From positions 124,001-188,000 of the forward strand of contig VZRR01027745.1 of assembly GCA_013398015.1 (NCBI GenBank): a stretch of DNA of 64,000 bases, given 5' to 3'. Source of the DNA: Oreocharis arfaki. Lineage: Eukaryota; Chordata; Aves; Passeriformes; Paramythiidae. Each line of letters begins with the position of its first letter. Within the stretch, counting starts at the first letter, position 1. The notes below the pieces were generated by a model that saw only the letters and a list, made by a program, of their open reading frames with translations, did no database searches and was not told where the DNA came from. Below are positions 31,708 to 42,112 of the stretch, piece by piece. The translations under genes and the position numbers were made by a program.

Positions 31708-32302
31708 CATCATGGTTTAACCCCAGCTGTCAGCTAAGCCCCACACAATCAGGGCTTACTCAGTCCCCCCACATCAAGATGGGGGAGAGAATCGGAAAAC
31801 CGAGAAAACTCAGATTAAGACAAAAATAGTTTTGCTAAAGCAAAAGCCATGCGCACAAGCAAAGCAAAGCAGGGGATTTATTCACCACTTCCCAGTGGCA
31901 GGCAGTTGCTCAGCCTTTCACAGGAAAGCACAGCTCCATCACACGTAATGCTGACTTGGGAATGCGAACACCATCATTACGAACATCTCCCCCTTCCTCC
32001 TTCTTCCCCCGCTGCATATACCAAACAAGATGCCATCAGATGTGAGATATCACCTGAGTCAGCTGGGGTCACTTGGGCTCAGCTGCCCCAGCTGTGTCCC
32101 CCTCCCAGCTATTTGTGCACCCCAAGCCTCCTCGGTGGTGGGGTGGGATGAGGCACAGAAAAGGCCTTTAGACTCTCTGCAAGTGCTGCTCAGCAATAAG
32201 AAATACATCCCTGTGTTATCAACACTGTTTCCAGCACAAATCCCCAAACCAACTTCATACCAGTTACTCTGAAGAAAATTAACTCTATCCCAGCGAAAAT
32301 CA
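31708..32302 (-). mobile_element. Solo LTR of an avian endogenous retrovirus
   Basis: An approximately 595-bp LTR recognised from its conserved blocks. On the plus strand it opens with catggtttaaccccagctgt and 'cagctaagccccacacaatc', continues with 'gggggagagaatcgg' and 'aaagcaaaagcc', then 'cccagctgtgtccccctccc', and closes with 'gaaaattaactctatcccag'. In its own sense (minus strand) it should begin near 32302 and end near 31708. It has a degenerate TATA-like stretch (tatatgcag) mid-element and a GTGAATAAATC polyadenylation signal about 180 bp before its 3' end. No internal retroviral genes are present, so it is a solo LTR left by recombination. The flanks (AAGAC left, GTTGA right) do not form an obvious target-site duplication, which fits age or slightly misjudged ends. 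Family naming (ERVL-like or other) needs a repeat library. Confidence 0.88.
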
Positions 32303-32871
32303 GTTGATCATTCCCCTCAATCTGGTTACTGCACTTAGAGACTTAGTGTATTACATCTAAGACCATTTTTTAAGCTGTGTTTCCACTGCAGTCTATTTAT
32401 TTCATACTGTCTCTGTAGAAGATTTCCTGAAGTGAATATCAAAGATATATCAGAGAAATACTGAGGTTAAAAAAGGAAATGCTGATTGCATCACTCAAAG
32501 CATTTTCCTGACAGGGCAGGATTTCAGCTGTTTTGCACAGTCCAATTTAAAAATACCAAGCAGTAACTTTTAAAATTGTTCTTGTCACTGCTATCAATTT
32601 ATTAGGAGAGGTTTGACGCTCTTCTGCTTTCTTCTTGACAGACTTCACAAAAATTTTTCATTTCATTAGTCAAAGTTTTATATTTCTATTTCTCAAATAT
32701 TCTAATTTCAAAATGTTCCTTGGTTCCAGACCCCCAGCAACAGGTTATTTCTCGCTTAAGTTACCTACATCCATTCAGCCTTTCAGTTTCTAAATACATT
32801 TAAGAGAGAGGAGAAAAAAAAAGGTAGTAAACAGCAGAAATCATTTAATGTGTACAACCGTGCAACATAAA

Positions 32872-32920
32872 AGAATCATTAAGGTCAGACAGATCTCTGA
32901 GATCATCAAGTCCAAGTTTT
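32872..32920 (-). mobile_element. CR1 LINE 3'-tip fragment
   Basis: About 50 bp matching the extreme CR1 3' end on the minus strand: the complement of 'ttggacttgatgatctc', a short pyrimidine-rich stretch and 'aatgattct'. The element is heavily truncated, and what lies to its right (to about 33000) is not recognisable as CR1. Confidence 0.7.
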
Positions 32921-33676
32921 ATGAGGCAAGTTTGAGATATTGTAATTGGGAAGGCTGTGGTGAGCAGTCGGTGGGAACACCATACACAGCGCCTCGGTGA
33001 CCTGCAATCAAGAAATAAACTCATACCCTAACAGGTGCAGAGCAGGGCTGCAATGATGATTACAGCAACCCTTGGCCTGTTTTATGAAAAGCTAAAAGAG
33101 TTTGCCTCCTTCTGCCAGGCAAAAATGAAGGTGGGGGGGAACAGAGGGAGGGCTCTGTAGTCTACAGCAGGCAACACAAGGGGAAATATGGGCTGGAGAG
33201 AAATATGGGTAATCTGGCTGGACAGTGCCCACCAGAGAACAAGTGGGTATTAATTGGGTCATCAATAAGAAGGTTGCCAGACATGAGCACTAAAGAGGTC
33301 TCAGTCTTCAAATCCAGATAGACTGAGAAATAAATCTCAACCATGTTAAAGTGGAGCTTGAACCATTTCTGGAGAGAGCTGCAAGAATGCCAGAAGTGAC
33401 AGGTGAGTGGATTCAGTGCTCCAGGAGAGGTCCTTCCCAGTCCTGTAGTTCCTCCTTTTTGCAAATTTAAAATAATCCCTCCAGACTCTCTATCAGCTGC
33501 CATTAACCACTCTGCTAATTTCATCAGTGGTGTCATGTGTATGGGGCTCTGATTTTGCAAACAAGCCCCAGAGTTCAAAGGAGCAGCTTCCCAGATGACA
33601 AGCACCTGCTTGTTCATCAACCAAGGATTTACATATGTAGAAACACAGGGAAGAGCCCTAACAGCCATAAGCCATT

Positions 33677-33838
33677 AGGCTGGTGAGGCACTGGAACAGG
33701 TTGCTCAGAGAAGTTGTGGATGTCCCATCCCTGGAGGTGTTCAAAGCCAGGCCGGATGGGGCTTTGAGCGACCTGGTGTAGCTGAAGGTGCCCAGAGCAA
33801 GGCAGCTGGAAGCAGATCATCTCCACCCCAAACCATTT
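33677..33838 (+). mobile_element. CR1 LINE 3'-end fragment
   Basis: Plus-strand CR1 3' UTR. It begins aggctggtgaggcactggaa, continues through the blocks 'gttgtggatg', 'ccatccctggaggtgttcaa' and 'ggctttgagcgacctggt', and ends near the 'ccccaaaccattt' that precedes the CR1 tail. The terminal ATTCTATG repeats are missing or diverged. It lies antisense to PPP3CA. Confidence 0.92.
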
Positions 33839-36699
33839 AAACTTTTTAAAAACAAATTTAAAGGCAGCACTGCTACAACAGTAGCAGTTGCTACAGAAAG
33901 GAGGGGACAGATGCTGCAGATTTGGAGGCAGGAATTTCTTTGGAAATCAACATTTAAAGGTATTGTTTGGCTGCAGCAATACTGCCCAGTACAGGCAACT
34001 CTCAGGCAGCTGCCATTCTAGCAGATTTATTTGATAGTCACTATCTTTGTATTTAATTTTATAAGTATTTCCCACATGCGATTTTAATAATTTCATAGTG
34101 TGGATACACATGCAATGACTTTATGTATTTATATATATATAAAACATTCTTATCCAAAAGTTAATAAACATTTAGGAAACTACCAGCGTATCATGACCTC
34201 TCTACTTAAATATAAGGCTGAGGACTGTTCACATACTGTTTCACTGAAAGAAGAATTCTTGTATTAGGTATAAAAGTATGAATAAATTATAGATAGTTTT
34301 ACAATGTGGTTTAAATAATATTGTGCCCTGTGTGCCTTTCCTTAGAGCGCTCTCTATAAAGGAATCCATTTTGTTGAGTGAGACACTTGCTTTTTGAGGC
34401 AGCAAGTCTTTTCTAGCTCAAAAAGCCAGAGTAATTTTTCTAACTATTGTCTTTCTTTTCTATTTATAATATACTACCCTCAGAGATACTCTACTATTTC
34501 CATTATGAAATCCTGCTATGTGTTAGGTACTGCCACTTCAAAAAACTCATCTGATGTAAAAGGACAATTATTCAATTATTCCTGCTTTCATTTTATCATG
34601 TGAGTTATTTCTGCAATTTAACACATACTAAGATATTAAAAATCTTAATAAAAAAACCCAAAGTCTAGTGTTTTACTACTTATTTGGGGAGGATAAAAAG
34701 CTTTGAATTGGATAGAAAAACATACTGCCATGTTTCTCAGAGAGTAGTTAGTTTAGGACGGGGGGGGTTGGTTTTTTTCACTTTGTTTTGTAGCAATCAT
34801 ACTTTTTTATCACTAAGACGCATTCAACAGTTTGAAGCACACTGAACACCTTGGGTTTAGGGAACACTAATATTAAATATTTAAAGACTATTCACACCAA
34901 TAGATTTTTCCCCCATGTTTAAGCATTTCAAGTTCCCAAATACATCCTATTTGAAAATGCAACCATCTTAAGACTAATTTCTTTTGCTAGACTTTGCTAT
35001 TGTTTTTTCTTAGCAATGTATCATGACGATAAATACCTGAATTAATTCTAACTAAATTTTCAATAGTGGCATATTTTTGAAATTGCATCATAGTGGTTTG
35101 AGAGTTCACTTTCTGAACTGAAATTTTGATGAACCTTTCAATAACACTGAGATGAGCCCCTTAATAAGATGGCAAGAGAGAAAACAGAAATTGCTCAGAA
35201 TTGAGCATTTCTGTGTTTACAATTCACATATTTCCTTTAGCTCCTTTTTCTCCTTCCCTTTTCACCAGAAAAGACGACAGAGATTTATAAGAAAAGATGT
35301 TCTATGTTTTGGGTTAAGGGTTAAAAGGATAATGGTTTACTGGCTTAAGAAAGGAAAACAAACCATACTTCTGCAGAACAAACTGAACAAGTTTCCTGTA
35401 TATTCTCATATTTTGCACAGTTCTAAAAGAAATGGCAGACCAAAATGATGGCCTGCATGCAGCAGCAAACAGAAAGCAGATATAGTTCTGAAGCCAGTAC
35501 ATCAACCAAGTCTCTTCTGTGGGAAAAGCCTTCACAAAACACACAATAACAACAAAACCCCACAAAATAATGAGATGATCCAGGTTTGTTTCTAAATGGG
35601 AAAGGAGGAGAAGGGGCCTCCCTTGTGAAATACTTTCCAGCAAGGGCAGCTCTGTGCTACCTCTGCCGAGGATTACAAAGGTCAAACTATACAGAAGTCT
35701 GAAACTAACAGATGGAATCAGTCTCTTTTTTTCAAACTCAACAGGAACAAGCAAATCTAAGCTAGGAAAGCAAATACTTAAATAGTGCTAACAATTATCT
35801 GAGTAAAGAATGAACACAGATCAAAACACCCACACATTCATGTCCTGGTACATGCACAGCATGTTACTGCAAACGTGACATTAAGAAACTAAGGGGGAAA
35901 AATTTGGTTAACTTTAGTTATAGAACATATTAGAACAAATGCCAAAAGAAGGCTAAGCACCAGCATTCAGACAGTGAGATCAAGTAAATTCTAAGTATTT
36001 GATCCCGTAAAAGACTATTGTGAAAAAACACATTATCAAAAGATCACTTGTATCTTTTTTATTCCAGCAAAAAGGACTATAATTTTTTTGAGCTGGGGAA
36101 GCATTTTTACATTTATTTTTACCATCCTGCATATTTCATATTAAAAAATGATGTGACAGCTTCACTATTGACTTCACAAACAAGGTAAATACCTACTTTA
36201 TCCCTCCTTTCCTCAAATTATTTCTAGGAAGCATGATGCATGAACATTCGACCCTACTTGTGATTTCAAAATGCATTTAAGCCTTCTATATTTTGAAGCA
36301 GTAACACATTAATTTCATATTTGAAAGAATACAAAATAGATAACCAATATCATCATCAGCAGTCAGAATGCTTCAATTTTTTTCCAAAATGTTTCAAAGC
36401 CACCTACAACTAGAAAGAGTAAACCATAAAAGGCAACAGCTCATCTTCTGTGGCCTTGAAGTGGCTTTTATTGATTCCACCTGGCTTGAAATTAAAGAAG
36501 TGCTGAATAATAATAATAAAACCCATTCTTTTTAGTTTCAGACCCCTACCACACTATTAAGTGTTTTTTTTTTCTTTTAAATACACAGGGAGAGGTTATG
36601 TAATACTCCCCCTTACAGTTTTGAATACAAATGGCTTGATTGTGAGAAGTCTGATTTGTCTGTATTTCCACCCTAAAAATATGTTAGCTGCTGTTACAG
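33839..36699. other. Intron 1 sequence, T-rich part then A-rich part
   Basis: From about 34021 to 35120 the plus strand is visibly richer in T than A, opposite to much of the intron, with a G7/T7 run near 34760. The rest is ordinary A-rich intron. No genes or repeats are recognised. Confidence 0.5.
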
Positions 36700-37145
36700 T
36701 CTTCAAACGCTAAGCCTGCCTGTGCAGATCTCAGTCACTTTTCCACCTGTCCCCGTGCCTTCCAGAGGCTGAAAATCACAATCCTGCTGAATTCCAGCCC
36801 TGCACTCCACACCTCAAAGTTGAATGGCAACTTTTTGTATTTTGCTGCTCTCCAGCAGTGTTCTTAGTACACATGGACTAGAACCAGGCCAAAGAGCTAC
36901 ACGGAGCTCCTGCCGCACTTACAGCAATAGAACTGCGCTGTGAGTTCAACACTGCCGTGCGTGAACGAGGCACGCTAAACTAAATGCATTTTGTACACCC
37001 CACAAATCATCTCTCCTGAGGCCCAGCACTCCATCCCGTACGTTTGCACTTCAGTAAGGTGCCCCTCTCAAGCTGGAAGTAGATGTCTCTTGTCCCTCAT
37101 TCCAAACACGCAGCTCAGCAGGTTGCCTAAGCACGAGCAGAGCTG

Positions 37146-37245
37146 ATTCCGTGTGCGGCTGAGCGCTTCGTGTCCGTGGGGCTTGGACCCCCGGCCGCCC
37201 CCGCCGCGGGCACGTGGAGCGCCTCGCTCTGCCGTGCTGTTATGG
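37146..37245. promoter_or_regulatory. CpG-dense spot in intron 1 (candidate regulatory element or cryptic promoter)
   Basis: About 14 CpG dinucleotides fall within roughly 95 bp, including an uninterrupted GC stretch around 37189..37210 (cccccggccgcccccgccgc). The surrounding intron is AT-rich with very few CpGs. It is embedded in a broader GC-raised block at about 36700..37440. The plus strand just downstream has a consensus-like donor (CAAG|GTAAGG, GT at 37295) and an acceptor with a strong pyrimidine tract (CCCATTACAG, ending 37428). It is too small for a canonical CpG island. No TATA box or known first exon is recognised. Confidence 0.4.
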
Positions 37246-37769
37246 CAGACATCACTGGGTGGCACTGTTAGACAGTGTTTGTGTCCCTGTCAAGGTAAGG
37301 AATATCCTCTCTCCCCACCTTGCCAATTTTTAGCAGCTGGTAGTGCAGCTGTGCAGGTTTTCCAAGGATGCTGTTGCAAACGGCAGCGGCAGCAGCGCTG
37401 CTCTCCGACATCCCTTTTCCCATTACAGACTTGGGAAAAACAGCACTTGCTCATCGAGGAAATGAAACCTGGTGGTTTGAAAAAATTCTAGAAAGCAGTT
37501 TTGCTTTTTTTCCACCTTCAATAATGTAGTGTACAGTGTTATATTTACAAGTCTCAAATAGAAAATAACTGTACTAAAGCTCCAACTATTATTGCCTATA
37601 ATTGTTTTAATTGTCAACAAAGTCAAGTGTCTCAATCTCAAAAGCTGATCTCTGAAGGGCAGCGTGCACTAATACTGTAAGAGATGCTCCCAGTCTTACT
37701 CCAAAGTTCAATTTTGCCCAACCAGAAAAAACACTTAGGTATTTTTTATTGCTCTGCTCTTTAAGATGC

Positions 37770-37950
37770 TGCCACAGGTTGCCCAGGAAAGCTGTGGATG
37801 CCCCATCCCTGGCAGTGTTCAAGGCCAGGTTGGACAGGGCTTTGAGCAACGTGGTCTAGTGGAAGGTGTCCCTGGCCCACGGCACAAGGGCTGGAAATAG
37901 ATGATCTTTAAGTCCCTGGCAACTTAAACCATATTATGATTGTATGATAA
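37770..37950 (+). mobile_element. CR1 LINE 3'-end fragment with tail
   Basis: Plus-strand CR1 3' UTR with the same block order as the copy at 33677 ('caggttgcccagga', 'gctgtggatgccccatccct', 'gtgttcaaggccaggttgga', 'gtctagtggaaggtgtccct', 'agatgatctttaagtccct'). It ends in a diverged tail reading attatgattgtatgataa. It is antisense to PPP3CA and about 300 bp downstream (on the plus strand) of the CpG-dense spot at 37146. Confidence 0.93.
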
Positions 37951-38577
37951 TTGTTAAATAGAGAACTTAGTTGCAATTAGAATACTTTTTAGAATTATTT
38001 ATTAGAATAACGTTCTTTACAAGTTAGCTTATTTTCAGCAATACACTCAGAAAAGCAGCAAGATGCTTACTGAAAGGTGGTAAGGCTACTCCTGATGGTC
38101 CAAACTGCGTGGACTAACAATTATCAGAAATTCTATGTAGGTTTTTCAACTGCCAGCACAAACGAAAAGGTTGATGTAATACTACAGGATGCAGAAAACT
38201 AGAAGCCAGTGCCTTGATAATGACTACAGGGTTTCAAATACAGATATTTGGCTAAAAGTAGGCTTGACTCACGTACACACACAAAAAAATTTCAATTCTA
38301 CAAATATGTCTGAGGGTCAGAAGTTAACTACTGCATTTCAGATGGCAGATGATAGGCTAATAATAATAGCTAAAAGCTTACTCAGTACTATTAACTGCGT
38401 TCACATTATACAATTTCATAATCAAAACCAACAGCTCTGCAGAACAAACACCTCTTTTCAAAGAAATAAGATGGGAAGGAGGTTGAAAAAATTATGTCAA
38501 GATATAACAATTTGACAGCTTACAGGTTTTCAATGTGGCATCATGTACAAGGAATTCAGAGAAGGCAAACACTGAAT

Positions 38578-38597
38578 AAAAAACACCTACACCGAAA
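38578..38597 (+). repeat. Left direct repeat (target-site duplication candidate)
   Basis: AAAAAACACCTACACCGAAA, identical to 38943..38962. Fourteen of the 20 bases (CACCTACACCGAAA) are non-homopolymeric. It is preceded by GAAT, giving an AT|AAAA junction similar to L1-type endonuclease sites. Confidence 0.7.
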
Positions 38598-38942
38598 TTA
38601 CATAATGTCACTGTGAAGCGGGATATTAGAGATGTGAATGACAAGAGTGTCATCTGAGGATTCCACCACAGCTTTCACAAATATATACACTGGGTATTAC
38701 ACATGGTATTCAGCTTCCATGGACAAAAATGGCAGCTTCTGGGTTACTTCCACAAAATCAGAACCTGATGTCCTGATACAACATACAGAGGTTTGTTTTA
38801 AATTAAAAGAATACTGTGAACTTTCACACCAAATCTGATATGGCAATAAAAAAAGCAACCTTAATTCTAAAGGTAAGGTGACCTTAAAAATCAGAATAAA
38901 ACAGATTTTAACTTCACTCAAACCAAAAACAAACAACCAAAA
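38598..38942 (+). mobile_element. Putative poly(A)-type retrocopy (processed insert) of unknown source
   Basis: A 345-bp segment with the marks of target-primed reverse transcription of a polyadenylated RNA. It has an AATAAA signal at 38895..38900, an A-rich tail starting about 20 nt later (38921..38942), and an identical 20-bp direct repeat on each side (38578..38597 and 38943..38962). The body is AT-rich, shows no long open frame and resembles 3' UTR sequence; I cannot name the source RNA. The tail merges with the A-run of the right repeat, so the exact tail length is ambiguous. CR1 does not normally make poly(A)-tailed copies. An alternative is a plain segmental duplication between short repeats, but the signal-to-tail spacing argues against it. 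Confidence 0.55.
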
Positions 38943-38962
38943 AAAAAACACCTACACCGAAA
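38943..38962 (+). repeat. Right direct repeat (target-site duplication candidate)
   Basis: Exact copy of the left repeat at 38578..38597, 365 bp away, placed immediately after the A-rich tail as expected for a target-site duplication. Confidence 0.7.
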
Positions 38963-40069
38963 AACCCAAACCAAAACAAAAAACCTCAATCTCCCATACC
39001 ATTACTTCAATAAGTGTAAACTTTAAGTTGTCCTATGTATTATCTCCAAACTACTTGGCATCTACCCTTTGAACAGTCACAAATTAGTACGTCATACCAG
39101 GACTGAATACAGGAGTCCAGACCACAGCTTGCTCCTCAACAAACAGGAGACACCTGTGTTTTGCTTGTCAAAAAGCATTATTATCTAGTTTCCACAAATT
39201 CTCAGGTCCCAGCAAGGGAATGCTGACCCTCACACCAATTAAAAGCTGTGCTTTGGGCACTTACATTTGTCTCTTCTCTCTTTGATTCTTTACCTCTTCT
39301 TGAAGATAAAGGATAAAAGCCTAACAAAAAAAAAAAATCTAAGAAGCTGCACTGTACATGGCCCATTATTCCCTTTATTTTAAGGTTCATAAAAACATCA
39401 GTTTCATCACAGAGCAAATGACTGGGCTGCACAGTATGACTAATGGCCCTGGCTGAAGAAAGCACTCAGCTCCAAGCACACACTCATGGCCCAGTGAGAT
39501 GAAGAGGAATTAATTGTTTTCCCTCCTCGGGATGGCTGCCAGAGAGAGTGCAAGGCATGCAATACATTTACAATTTCACTTGACTTAAAAGACCGGCATA
39601 CAAGTAGCAATAAATGAAACTCCTACTGATGTGCTTACTTGGTCCTTCTCCCTCCCTCCCACTGCAAATCTGAAAACAAGTAAATTAGAATCCCAGAGTG
39701 ATAGAGCTCTGCTAACATTTATGGGAATTAATACATTCATTGCAGTAATTAGCAAGTTAAGAGAGAAGAGTTAATCATGACTGGAAGTAAAAGAGCCTTA
39801 ATACAGACTTCACCTTACACAAGTAAATCTTACTTTGAAGAGTTTAAAAAGGGATGAAGCAAAGTGAGGCTTTTTTACTCTGACATTTTAAAAATACTTT
39901 TTTTTTTTAAGGATATGCAAATCACTGTCTTAAGTGGTATAATCTACACAGCAGATTCAACCAACTCTCAAGTCAGCAGACACCTTCCTTTTGCACAAGC
40001 TTAAACCACACAGGCATTTTGCGAACTGTGCCCCTTTTATCTCTCCTCCCTTGGGTACGGGCTTTTATT

Positions 40070-40290
40070 AAAAGCACCGAACTGTTGCCAGCGTGCTGGT
40101 TTAAACACCGCCACTAATTACACTGGAGACAGATGATTTCTTGTAGGGCAGACGGCCAGGGCAGGGTCCCCGCGGGGCGGCTGTATGTCCCTGTCCCTGT
40201 CGGGCACCAGAGCTGGCCACTGCTTCTGCACACGGCTGGACTAAGTAGGTCAGCTGTCACCTGCGACCGGGTTCAAGCTTCTCACACTAG
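40070..40290. promoter_or_regulatory. Second CpG-enriched, GC-rich patch in intron 1
   Basis: About ten CpGs in some 200 bp, with a local GC peak (gtccccgcggggcggctgta near 40168). It is flanked by very AT-rich DNA with poly-T and poly-A runs. No gene, repeat family or exon is recognised in it. It may be a conserved non-coding element. Confidence 0.3.
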
Positions 40291-41940
40291 AGTACATTAT
40301 CAGTCCTATCTCAGGATCAGTTTTCGACAGCTGAGACTGAAATCTTTCTGCCTTTAGAAAACCCCTGTGTATATTTCAGCCAAGAAATCCGCTTCCTTTC
40401 CCCCTTGGTTTTGTAAGGCAAAGACAGGAGCCGGAGGAGCCCTCCAGCTGCAGCGTTGACCACCTCTCCCCCTACCCACCTTTAGCCATCTGCTTTGCAC
40501 AAGAATCAAGATACAAGAATGTATCATTTCAAAGCAAACAAAAACTAACATACCCAGTATTTTCAAGTTTGAAAATGCATCCTAAAAACAACCTTTTTTT
40601 TCGCCTTTAGATCACTTTGTGCCTCAAAACGGAACCAAACTGGGGAGGGAAGTCATACTTGCTATTTCAAGTAACTGCCTAGATACTTCTCCATTTGATA
40701 CATGTCTATACTCTTCTGATCCTGCCTGCAACAATAAATATTCTAACATCTATCCTAACAATGAATAGTTTGTTTTTCAAAAAGCACCTCTCCCAAACTA
40801 CCTTTTCCTCACCTGCATTTCTGAAATGCACAGGTCACTCTAGGTATATTATTTTTTAAAAAGCCTTGTTTTCTCTGTGTTTTAGCTACAGGTTTCTCTC
40901 TAAACTGATTTATCACAACCAGTATCTCTAGAGCAAGCACTACCCTAAACTTGAGATTGTTGTACCACTGTGGGACAACAAAGAGGAAGGTGGGTTGGAA
41001 TTCAAATGTTCTGGCACTCAGGCAAGTGAATCGAGGATACAGTTGGTCGAGTTCAGTAACTCACCAGCTGCTGCTCCAGCCCCGCCATGCTGCAAATCAA
41101 AAATCATTCTGGGTGCCGAGTGCTGCTTTTGCTGAGTGGTCACTGTCTCACTGCTCAGCTCTGCTACCTCGGCTCAGGGTTGTGACAAAGGCAAAGGCAA
41201 ACATCAAATGCAGAAATCTGTATCCTACGCCATTTAGGGAGATAGAATCATTCTTTGAAAAAATGAAATGTCCATGGATTTGTCCACTCCAAATCCTTAC
41301 CTGCAAAACAGGACAAGGTGGCTTATCATTCTGCCTCAGGTACCTGTACTTTTCCTGAAAATGAGGTGCACACATTTCTCTTGCCAAAAAAATATTTTAT
41401 TACATACCATGAATAGGAAAAAAATGTTGATTTCCCTTTCCCCCCCATAGAAAGCCTTTTCCTTCCTCATATAAAAGAAATATAGGTGACAAACAGCTAC
41501 ATATGGGCTTCCTATACATTCACTTCCCCTAATGATGCTATCTAATTATTGGATACGCAAAAGGAGAGATGCTGAGAATCCAAGAGGACCAAGGCACAGT
41601 AAAACACGTATCCCCCTTAGCCATACTTGCCACTGAAAGCACATTTATTATCAGAATGAAACTTCTCAAGTGCCATCCCCTTGGAAAACAAGGAAATTAA
41701 AGTATCTTCTCTCTTCCATTTGCTTCAAAAAGCTTTTAAGTTCTCCTTGAAAAGAAATACAAAGGAGTCTTCAGAACAGAAAAGAGTGGGTGGACAGTTT
41801 AAAAATTCAAGACCAAGCCTGCAACAGGAGTTTTGAGACATTATTTCTTCAGGCAGTAAGAAGTACGTAAGATACTACACCTTTGCACATATTCCCTATA
41901 AAAGGCATTTTACAAGCTCTCTCATTTCGTCTGTAGTAAA

Positions 41941-42112
41941 GGGGTTTTCCCTTCTTTCCATGCCAGCAGGAGACTGCTGTGCAGACAAGATGATGTCACC
42001 TCCCGGAATCCCCCTCAAACCCTGCCAGCTCAGTCCTCCCAGTAACAGATACTGGCTATAAATAGTTATCTGAGGAAAACAAGGTTAGCTAGGGAATTGT
42101 GAGGAAAACAAG
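41941..42112. promoter_or_regulatory. Candidate calcineurin-responsive motif cluster (kappaB-, ATF-, MEF2- and NFAT-like)
   Basis: Within 172 bp lie a kappaB-like GGGGTTTTCC (41941..41950), an ATF/CRE-like TGATGTCA (41991..41998), a perfect MEF2 consensus CTATAAATAG (42056..42065, also TATA-like), and two copies of TGAGGAAAACAAG (42071..42083 and 42100..42112), each with an NFAT core AGGAAAA. NFAT and MEF2 are activated through calcineurin, so feedback is conceivable. Short motifs occur often by chance; this is a hypothesis only. Confidence 0.2.

Noticed and set aside
33162..33668. 168-codon open frame on the minus strand next to a CR1 copy
   Set aside because: No homology recognised. It does not match CR1 ORF2 or retroviral proteins as far as I can see.
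37068..37265. CpG-dense spot as canonical PPP3CA exon 1
   Set aside because: The minus-strand translation does not contain the N-terminus ending RVVK, and no suitable donor follows. It can at most be an alternative element.
42056..42065. CTATAAATAG as a TATA box of a nested gene
   Set aside because: No exon, CpG context or open frame follows on either strand, so a MEF2-type site is as likely.
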